This document shows positions 16,301 to 21,410 of a stretch of DNA of 21,410 nt, in pieces. How positions within the stretch are numbered: position 1 is the stretch's first letter; each line of letters starts with the position of its first letter. The position numbers and the translations under genes were made by a program. The notes beneath the pieces are model-generated. The model worked only from the letters and a program-made list of their open reading frames with translations, searched no databases and had not been told where the DNA came from. Where the stretch lies: positions 1 to 21,410 of the forward strand of contig DAOUQA010000007.1 of assembly GCA_030625905.1 (NCBI GenBank), read 5' to 3'. This stretch comes from Kiritimatiellales bacterium. Its GTDB lineage: Bacteria > Verrucomicrobiota > Kiritimatiellia > Kiritimatiellales > Pontiellaceae.

Positions 16301-17999
16301 TTCAAGCTGCTGGTTGAACGTCAATGACGGCGGCACCTTGACGGTTTATGGAAACACGATCTTCAGCGATGGATTCAATGTGGGATCCGGTGGAACATTC
16401 GAGGCTTTCGGGGGTATCAGTGGGCTTGGCGGAACGCTCGGGAGCGGGCAAACCATTCGCCTTTCCGGTTCCAATGCAACGTGGAGCCCGGATGAATCCA
16501 TCCTCCTTGAATCCGGTGCACTGCTGGATATAGGGGCTGGCGCAGTGGTTTCGACCTCCTCCAACTACACGCAGCAGGCCGGTGCCACCCTGCGGTTCGG
16601 CATGGCAACCAATAGTGCCGGCGCGCCGCTTTCCGGAAGCTTGAATGTCGGTCAGGTTGCCGACCTTGCCGATGGGGCAAACTTTGTTCTTGCAAGCGAT
16701 ATCGGGGATCTCAGTTTCGATAAGACCTATACCAACACCTTGGTGTCGGCGGGGACGCTGGTGGTCGGCGGAGAAACCAATGCAACAACGGCCGATCTGC
16801 TCAACTATCTTAATTCGGACGGAACATTGGTCGGGGTCTCCTTTTTTACAGAGAACCAGGACGTTCTAGCCATTGTCAACCGCATCGGGCTGAGTGGCGG
16901 ACTCAATCCGGACAACGACGACCTTCGGGCGGTGCTCGACGAAATCGACGACCGCGCCTCCGCCGGCGATCCGTTGGCGAACACGCAGCTGGGAATCATC
17001 AACTCGCTCTCGGAGCAACAAGCGCTCGACGAGCTTTCGCACTTCTACACCCGTGGAATTCCAACCTACCAGCATATGGATGGCGTGCTTCAAGGACTCA
17101 AGCAGATAGAGAAACGAACCAGTGAAATGCTGATGGAAACGGGCCGCTACGTGAAGCCATCTGGCGCATATGGCCCGGCGGCCGCTGAAAGCCAGTGGCA
17201 TGGCTGGGTCAGTGCATACGGCAACCAGGGCACCCGCAACGCGGCAAGCGGCCTGTCCGGTTACGATGTCAGCACCTACGGAACGATATTGGGTGTCGAT
17301 AAATCATTCAACAACATGGTCGTGGGGCTATCCGGAGGTACGGCGGGATCAACCATTGATCAGGATGATGGCGACACGAGCGATGCCACCACTGCCTACG
17401 GGGCATTCTATGCGACGGCTCGGTTGAATGATATCGATGTGGATATGGTCGGAAGCTACGGCAACAGCTCGGTTGAGAGCGAATCCGGAACCGTTTTCGG
17501 CTCCGAGGCGGAGATGGATGCGTCCACCATGGTGTTCTACATCGGCGCAAGCGAAGAGGCGATTTCCGGCCCGGTCACTATCGCGCCGCTGTTGGCTTTC
17601 CAGATGGCCAACTACAACCAGGATAGCTATGACGAGGTGTCGACAAATGCCATCGGACGTGCGGTGGATAGCTATGACCATTGGAGCTACAAGTCGATTC
17701 TCGGCGCCACCATCGGTTCCGTGAAAACGATGAAAAGCTTTGATTTCATCACGCGCGTAAAAATGGGCTGGCAGCATGAGTTCAATGCCGATAGCGAGGT
17801 TCTGAACTATACCTTGATCGATGGAACCGACCCGCACTACTTCACGATCCAGGCTCCCGCCAAGGATACCTTTGATCTAGGAGTGAGCATTGGGGCGCTC
17901 TTTGGCGAGAACTTCGAGGTCAGCCTCGGCCTTGATGGTCGCTATTCAAAGGAGTTCACGGCGATAAGCTACAACGGTAAAATCCAGTATTCCTTCTAG
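13320..17999 (+). CDS. Large autotransporter with T5SS/PEP-CTERM-type repeats
   Basis: The 1559-aa protein has a signal peptide (about 1-22) and a passenger (about 35-980) of some 16 imperfect repeats of about 65 residues. The repeat pattern is GSGSxWxNxxxLxVGxxGSxN, then SLTIxNGGxV, xxxxIG and NxVxV. This fits the T5SS/PEP-CTERM-associated repeat and a beta-helix. A linker (about 980-1290) ends in a helical part (IEKRTSEMLMETGRY) likely to plug the barrel. The C-terminal autotransporter barrel (about 1294-1559) begins WHGWVSAYGNQG and ends IQYSF with terminal Phe. The protein should be displayed on or released from the surface; adhesion or matrix function is inference, and no protease or lipase motif was seen. 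The ATG at 13320 was chosen because AAGGG sits 8 nt upstream and the signal peptide follows; the upstream GTG at 13254 lacks both. It has its own promoter candidate and terminator. Confidence 0.93.
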   Translation: MNILMKGLVLGLMLAGAVSVAAGYSNPIEGGSSETVSNNWDAGFQLAVGQGTASNTLSITNGGTVFDGVGIIGELTGSDGNSVVVSGSGSSWSNVSDLAIGNGGSSNSLTIEDGGLVYNANGVVGVEEGSANNTVVVRGTDSVWENSDTLMVGRKGDNNSLQILEGATVNSSFGAIGFENPASGNAVEVGGVGSTWNNSGELLIGSSQNSGNSLTIQNGGKVVVGGQLDIYWDNDLYLNDGGWLRIDGHADLDYSDTFHYNAGSTLEVTGSVWFDGHVRDRNTLIFQGENATWLASSSSTLNVGGTGSDSTVIISNKATIATRNTVIDNNGNLILVAGAGSQFDVLTNLYIGVNGSDNELRVIEGATASATTGYVGYASSADNNRIVIEGEGSSFENSDAIFLGFDGGESNRIEVLDGGNASLGTTYIGYTNAQYSSVLVDGSSSTLSATELHLGEASQFNAFIVTNGAQASSGTTTIGTGTNGDNNSATVSGDGSFWDAGILAIGDSEATNSNNSLTIENGGKVVASEFVISTNGTGNVLNLDQGGWLTVASDMDAGQAGFNWASWSTLEVQGILTNMNGVHDGINTLILSNGGIWSNDVDVVVGNGNSSNQLKLVDGGIIIDSVGTIGQLSGSDFNMAEVNGSGSIWSNYSDFIVGEYGSDNTMVITNGGTVSSSDSIIGAGVGADRNSIIVHGAGSQLYNRFGRVVVGYNGSSNTLSALDGAFVTSGGGIVGLDSAHNSVLLDGSGSRWNMASSLRVGMFGSSNEFTVSNGGVASVAGNTYIGDQAGAEGNALVVEGTDSRFYNTINIHVGHQGSGNELMILDGARVYDDIGLLGTDNGADRNSALIDGTNSLWYNQHTFFVGNSGSSNVVTVQNGAVLVDTTGYIGYHANAVGNQMVVDHATWANSDSLFVGFNGSGNSLVITNGAEVSSGESRIGAEGFANDNQVLVTGSGSVWNIGKSLWVGNDSGTNNALTVENGGRIVVDENISVGSSCWLNVNDGGTLTVYGNTIFSDGFNVGSGGTFEAFGGISGLGGTLGSGQTIRLSGSNATWSPDESILLESGALLDIGAGAVVSTSSNYTQQAGATLRFGMATNSAGAPLSGSLNVGQVADLADGANFVLASDIGDLSFDKTYTNTLVSAGTLVVGGETNATTADLLNYLNSDGTLVGVSFFTENQDVLAIVNRIGLSGGLNPDNDDLRAVLDEIDDRASAGDPLANTQLGIINSLSEQQALDELSHFYTRGIPTYQHMDGVLQGLKQIEKRTSEMLMETGRYVKPSGAYGPAAAESQWHGWVSAYGNQGTRNAASGLSGYDVSTYGTILGVDKSFNNMVVGLSGGTAGSTIDQDDGDTSDATTAYGAFYATARLNDIDVDMVGSYGNSSVESESGTVFGSEAEMDASTMVFYIGASEEAISGPVTIAPLLAFQMANYNQDSYDEVSTNAIGRAVDSYDHWSYKSILGATIGSVKTMKSFDFITRVKMGWQHEFNADSEVLNYTLIDGTDPHYFTIQAPAKDTFDLGVSIGALFGENFEVSLGLDGRYSKEFTAISYNGKIQYSF
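13423..16240 (+). repeat. Passenger-domain repeat array (about 16 units of ~65 codons)
   Basis: Units are recognised by a GSxSxW turn, a VG strand, an N-x-L-x-I strand with NGG, and an IG turn. They are degenerate at DNA level, which suggests old duplications. Some units are shortened (near 16020, VDHATWANS) or interrupted by longer strands (near 14000-14200 and 14900-15100). Confidence 0.8.
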
Positions 18000-18022
18000 C
18001 CCTCAATGCGCATTTTCCCAAG

Positions 18023-18055
18023 GCCGTGAAGCGGATTCTGCTTCCCGGCTTTTTT
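18023..18055 (+). terminator. Intrinsic terminator of the autotransporter gene
   Basis: GCCGTGAAGC and GCTTCCCGGC form a 10-bp stem with one T-C mismatch and a 7-nt loop, followed by six T. It begins 24 bp after the stop codon. Confidence 0.85.
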
Positions 18056-18145
18056 GTGGGAGGGGGGAGCTTGACCCGGCGTGGAATCTAGTGCAAGGAT
18101 GCCGCCCTCCTATCAAAACCGAACATAACCCGAGGACGGTATGTA

Positions 18146-20041
18146 ATGAGCGATTGGATCGGCCATGAATGCGGTATTGCCGCAGTGCGTTTACTGAAAC
18201 CCCTCAGCTACTATGTCGAGAAATACGGCACGCCGATGTATGCCGTGAACAAGTTTTCCGTTTTGATGGAAAAACAGCACAACCGCGGGCAAGACGGCGC
18301 TGGAGCCGCCGCAATCAAGCTCGACATGCCTCCCGGCGAGCCCTACATTTTCCGTACCCGCTCCGCCGATAAAAACCCGATCATGCAGGTGCGCAACCGC
18401 ATGATGCAGGCCTTTGCCGAGGCTCGCGAGGCGCATCCGGATGAGTACCGGGACGCCGAATGGGTCAAGCGCAACGTCCCTTTTGCCGGCGAGCTGCTCC
18501 TCGGCCATCTTCGCTACGGCACCTACGGCGCTTCCGGCGAATCGTTCTGCCATCCCTTTCTCCGCCAAAACAACTGGATGACCCGCAACCTCGTGCTGGC
18601 CGGAAACTTCAACCTCACCAACAACGATGAATTGTTCGATATGCTCGTCGAACTCGGTCAGCATCCGAGCAACAAGGCCGATACCGTCATGGTGCTTGAG
18701 AAGATCGGCCACTTCCTCGACGAGGCCAACGATTTCCTCTTCCGCAGATACCGCAAGGGGGGGCTGACCCGTGCCGAGATTACCGAACGCATCATCACCG
18801 AACTCGACATCTACCGCATCCTCAAGAAGGCTACCCGCTCGTTTGATGGCGGCTACGTGATGGCCGGGATGATCGGCCATGGCGACCTGTTTGTTTTGCG
18901 CGATCCCGCTGGAATCCGCCCGGCGTTCTACTATCAGGACGATGAGATCGTTGCGATCGCTTCCGAACGCCCGCAACTCCAGAGCGCACTCAATGTCCCG
19001 ATCGAGTCCGTTAAGGAGGTCAAGCCCGGTCACGCACTGGTGGTCAAGCGCTCCGGGGAGGTATTGCACGAACAGGTAAACGAGCCTGCGGAAATCACGC
19101 AATGCTCCTTCGAGCGCATCTATTTCTCTCGTGGAACCGATCGGGACATCTACCAGGAACGCAAGGATCTCGGCCAATCACTGGTGCGTCCGGTGCTCGA
19201 TGCCATCGACTACGACCTCGAAAATACGGTTTTTTCCTATATTCCCAATACGGCCGAAACGGCCTTTCTGGGATTGGTTGAAGGGGTGAAGAATGTCGTG
19301 GGCGAGCGCATGAAATTCCATTTGCTGCAGGAAAAGAATCTTACCGCCGCGCGCATTGACGAACTGCTCTCGTTCCAGCCGCGCGTCGAAAAGATCATGA
19401 CGAAGGATGCCAAGCTGAGAACCTTCATTGCGGCCGACACCGAGCGCGAGGATCTCGTGGCGCAGGTCTACGATACTACCTACGGCGTTATCAAGCCCAC
19501 CGACACGCTGGTGGTGCTCGATGACTCTATCGTGCGCGGAACCACCCTGCGCACCAGTATCCTGCGGATACTCGACCGCCTTGGCATGAAAAGGGTTGTG
19601 GTTGTTTCATCCGCCCCGCAAATCCGCTATCCCGACTGCTATGGCATCGACATGTCGAAAATGAAGGACTTCATTGCCTTTGAGGCCGCCGTGGCGCTTG
19701 TCCGCGAAACCGGGCGCGAGGCTGTGCTCGACCAAATCTACAAAGCCTGCAAGGCCGACGAAAAGAAACCGCGCGCCGAAGCCAAAAACCAGGTGCAACG
19801 GCTTTTCGATCCCTTTACCGTCGAACAGATATCAGACAAGATTGCCGAGATTCTTACCCCGGCCGGTATGAAGGCCGAGGTGCAGATCATCTACCAAAGC
19901 ATCGCAGGCCTTCGCGAGGCTTGCCCAAACCACACGGGCGACTGGTACTTTACTGGAAACTACCCGACTCCCGGTGGCCACCGCGTCGTCAATCGCTCCT
20001 TCATCAACTTCATGGAAAAGAGCGATGCACGGGCGTATTAG
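18146..20041 (+). CDS. purF: Amidophosphoribosyltransferase, long PurF-type
   Basis: The 631-aa protein transfers glutamine-derived ammonia to PRPP, the first committed step of purine synthesis. The N-terminal nucleophile domain has Cys9 (GHE-CGIAAV), so an 8-residue propeptide ending in Glu would have to be removed, as in Bacillus PurF. HNRGQDGAGAAAIKL, LGHLRYGTYG and NFNLTN are glutaminase motifs. The C-terminal PRPP-binding loop is VVLDDSIVRGTT (about 455-467). At 631 aa it is longer than the usual ~470-500, matching the long form seen in Bacteroidetes. One Fe-S-type Cys equivalent (QCSFERIYFSR) remains, but the C-terminal CxxC is replaced by EACPNHTGDWYFTG, so an iron-sulphur cluster is unlikely. 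GAGG lies 10 nt before the ATG. It appears to be a lone housekeeping gene, and no sigma54-type site was seen upstream. Confidence 0.92.
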   Translation: MSDWIGHECGIAAVRLLKPLSYYVEKYGTPMYAVNKFSVLMEKQHNRGQDGAGAAAIKLDMPPGEPYIFRTRSADKNPIMQVRNRMMQAFAEAREAHPDEYRDAEWVKRNVPFAGELLLGHLRYGTYGASGESFCHPFLRQNNWMTRNLVLAGNFNLTNNDELFDMLVELGQHPSNKADTVMVLEKIGHFLDEANDFLFRRYRKGGLTRAEITERIITELDIYRILKKATRSFDGGYVMAGMIGHGDLFVLRDPAGIRPAFYYQDDEIVAIASERPQLQSALNVPIESVKEVKPGHALVVKRSGEVLHEQVNEPAEITQCSFERIYFSRGTDRDIYQERKDLGQSLVRPVLDAIDYDLENTVFSYIPNTAETAFLGLVEGVKNVVGERMKFHLLQEKNLTAARIDELLSFQPRVEKIMTKDAKLRTFIAADTEREDLVAQVYDTTYGVIKPTDTLVVLDDSIVRGTTLRTSILRILDRLGMKRVVVVSSAPQIRYPDCYGIDMSKMKDFIAFEAAVALVRETGREAVLDQIYKACKADEKKPRAEAKNQVQRLFDPFTVEQISDKIAEILTPAGMKAEVQIIYQSIAGLREACPNHTGDWYFTGNYPTPGGHRVVNRSFINFMEKSDARAY

Positions 20042-20096
20042 GTAGGAACGGTTCGCCGAAGCGTCCGCGGCGCGCTCGGCGAGAGAACGCCCTACC
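20041..20096. repeat. GTAGGG-type palindromic element between convergent stops
   Basis: GGTAGG (20041-20046) pairs with CCTACC (20091-20096), and TCGCCGA (20053-20059) with TCGGCGA (20076-20082), around a GC-rich loop. It fills the whole gap between purF and the pseudouridine synthase and reaches into both stop codons. No T-run follows. Confidence 0.65.
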
Positions 20097-20922
20097 GCAG
20101 CTTTAGCTGCGCCAGGCACTTCTTGAAATCACCGGGCAGGGGGGCAGTGGTGCGGATGGTCTCCTTGGTCTTGGGGTGGGGGAAGATTAGGCGGTAGGCA
20201 TGCAGCGCCTGGCGCGGTTGCGCGAGCGAGAGTTCGTTACCGGTTCCCGCATATTTCTTGTCGCCCATCACCGGATGGCGTTTGTCGGCAAGGTGTCGGC
20301 GGATCTGGTGGGTGCGGCCGGTTTCGATGCGCAGTTCCAAATAGCTCGCGTGCTTGTTCGAGCAGAGTGTCTTGACCCGTGTCGTCGACATGTAGCCTTC
20401 GATGTCGGTGCGGATTTCGTTCCACTTTCTGGGGAACTGCCCGATGGTAACCGCGCGGTAGATCTTCATGATGTTGCGCCCCTTGAACATGGGGATCATG
20501 GCATTCTTGGCCTCGGTGTTCTTGGCAAAGATTACGCAGCCGGAGGTTTCCTTGTCGAGGCGGTGCACGGCGCAGATGCCCTTGTTTTTTTCCTGCTTCT
20601 GTAGCATGGCCTCGACGCTGGCATCCGATGCGTTGGTTAGCAGGAAAGCGGGTTTGTTGGCGATCATGTATTCGCTGTCCTGCCACAGGATAGGGATTCT
20701 TTTCGGAATCGTCGGCGCGCGCTCTTCGCTGAGAATCTCGATCCGGTCATCCTCCTTCACGGCATGGTTTTTCATCCAAATGCGCCTGCCGTTCACCAGC
20801 ACCTGCTTGGCATCCAGCGCGGCCTGCGCCTTCTTTTTCGAGATGCCCAGTTCAGTGGCGATCACTTCGAAGAGCCGTAGTCCCTCCTGCTTGTATTTTA
20901 CGGTGAAAAATTGCTTGGTCAT
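20092..20922 (-). CDS. RluA-family RNA pseudouridine synthase
   Basis: The 276-aa protein has an N-terminal S4 RNA-binding domain (about 12-65, ISKKKAQAALDAKQVLVNGRR). A pseudouridine synthase domain follows with the catalytic motif HRLDKETSG (catalytic Asp at about 123), an IYRAV strand and the conserved RTHQIRRHLA near residue 208. It isomerises uridine in rRNA or tRNA; the target base (RluC, RluD or other type) cannot be told by eye. AAGGA lies about 6 nt before the ATG. It is convergent with purF, and the stop codon lies inside a palindromic element. Its upstream region carries a short palindrome (20953-20969). Confidence 0.92.
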   Translation of the reverse strand: MTKQFFTVKYKQEGLRLFEVIATELGISKKKAQAALDAKQVLVNGRRIWMKNHAVKEDDRIEILSEERAPTIPKRIPILWQDSEYMIANKPAFLLTNASDASVEAMLQKQEKNKGICAVHRLDKETSGCVIFAKNTEAKNAMIPMFKGRNIMKIYRAVTIGQFPRKWNEIRTDIEGYMSTTRVKTLCSNKHASYLELRIETGRTHQIRRHLADKRHPVMGDKKYAGTGNELSLAQPRQALHAYRLIFPHPKTKETIRTTAPLPGDFKKCLAQLKLR

Positions 20923-20952
20923 AAGGATTCCTTGTTTGAGCGGGGCATCATG

Positions 20953-20969
20953 TTTCCAACGGTTGGAAA
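20953..20969. repeat. 17-bp palindrome upstream of the pseudouridine synthase
   Basis: TTTCCAAC and GTTGGAAA flank a single central G. It lies 31-47 bp upstream of the start codon and shares the TTCCAA/TTGGAA arms of the hairpin at 13109-13153. It could be an operator or part of a dispersed palindrome family. Confidence 0.5.
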
Positions 20970-21065
20970 ATACAAGCCGGATGCCTCGGCTACTTTTCGC
21001 CCTAGGTGTTAGGGGCTAGGTCGTATCGCCCGCATCTTGCGGGCTCGTTTGCAGGGACACGGGAA

Positions 21066-21120
21066 GGTAGGGCAAGCGTCTCGCTTGTTGGGGTGGATCG
21101 AGCGAGACGCTCAATCTACT
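21066..21120. repeat. Second GTAGGG-type palindromic element
   Basis: GTAG (21067-21070) pairs with CTAC (21116-21119). AGCGTCTCGCT (21075-21085) pairs perfectly with AGCGAGACGCT (21101-21111). The left edge GGTAGGGC is the same as that of the element at 20041-20096 read on the minus strand. Confidence 0.65.
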
Positions 21121-21243
21121 TTCCCTTTATTTTGGTGGCGGCCCTTATTTTATCATTAACACTCTCCACTTTGTTGCGAGTGAACTACATAGTAAGCAAT
21201 CCTTTGTAGTTTTGTCGTAGCGAAGCGGAGACGGGGTGTGTAG

Positions 21244-21338
21244 CTGCGATCCATGATCGCGGAGTTTGGCAACACAGACCTTGCGTACGCAGGCGGGGTC
21301 TCCCCGCGAGGGGCTCACGCGCCCGGCTCCCTCCCTAC
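21244..21338. repeat. Hairpin cluster ending in a third GTAGGG edge
   Basis: CTGCGATC-CAT-GATCGCGG (21244-21262, one G-T pair) is followed by GCGGGG-TCT-CCCCGC (21293-21307). On the minus strand a GTAGGG edge starts at 21338. The order of hairpins suggests composite or nested repeat units. Confidence 0.5.
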
Positions 21339-21410
21339 AGGCGGAAGGGCAACCCGGGAAAGGTACCAAGTCTGGACATTAGATATTTATCGCGACAGAT
21401 CGCCAAATTC

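Larger units (their letters stand above)
20923..21410. other. Gene-poor region rich in hairpins
   Basis: No credible coding sequence was found on either strand; the open frames lack ribosome sites and protein-like composition. It contains the palindrome at 20953, a GC hairpin GCCCGC-ATCTT-GCGGGC at 21028-21044, a GTAGGG element at 21066-21120, an AACTACA/TGTAGTT pair at 21183-21211, and a second hairpin cluster at 21244-21338. The last ~50 bases turn AT-richer and may precede a gene beyond the edge. Confidence 0.7.

Noticed and set aside
18191..19177. A 328-codon open frame antisense to purF
   Set aside because: It is a high-GC shadow of purF and lacks a ribosome site and recognisable domains.
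20990..21010. GG-N10-GC spacing on the minus strand upstream of the pseudouridine synthase
   Set aside because: Only the spacing fits; the flanks (GGGCGAAAAGTAGCC) lack the TGG and TGC cores of a sigma54 promoter.
21066..21338. Repeats near the right edge as a CRISPR array
   Set aside because: The elements differ in sequence and spacing, are palindromic in themselves, and have no uniform repeat-spacer pattern or cas genes.

Overview
The window looks like part of a Gram-negative chromosome of moderately high GC. The closest guess is the PVC/Kiritimatiellota group (Pontiella-like). The clues are a type IV pilus/type II secretion (T4P/T2SS) hybrid cluster, an autotransporter built of T5SS/PEP-CTERM-type repeats, a long Bacteroidetes-style PurF, and GTAGGG-type palindromic repeats between genes. 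The taxonomic guess is inference; no marker gene fixes it.

Layout. 1-501 (-) holds the 5' part of a BioH-like alpha/beta-hydrolase that runs off the left edge and carries a perfect 24-bp palindrome. 619-706 (+) is tRNA-Ser(UGA) with a terminator. 6381 down to 917 (-) is a four-gene operon: GspE/PilB ATPase, GspF/PilC membrane protein, a PilS-like sensor kinase that ends before its ATPase domain, and an intact NtrC/PilR-type sigma54 activator. Divergent from it, 6545-7369 (+) is a soluble TPR-plus-MshEN-like protein. It converges on a GspB/GspC-like inner-membrane protein (7918-7376, -). 8097-13033 (+) is a pilM-pilN-pilO-pilP-like-secretin operon ending in a double hairpin. 13320-17999 (+) is a 1559-aa autotransporter. 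18146-20041 (+) is a PurF-type amidophosphoribosyltransferase and 20922-20092 (-) an RluA-type pseudouridine synthase. 20923-21410 has no gene and is rich in hairpins.

How it fits together. The ATPase, platform protein, PilMNOP-like alignment complex and secretin make up most of a T4P/T2SS machine. Pilins or pseudopilins and the prepilin peptidase are not in the window. Four sequences of the sigma54 type (GG-N10-GC, with a shared TGCT core) lie upstream of gspE, the TPR/MshEN gene, pilM and the autotransporter. None was found upstream of purF or rluA. The sigma54 activator is encoded in the gspE operon, so the simplest reading is a self-contained, autoregulated sigma54 regulon covering the envelope machine and a large surface protein. 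The sensor has a phosphorylatable His but no ATP-binding domain, so the activator would need another kinase or some other input.
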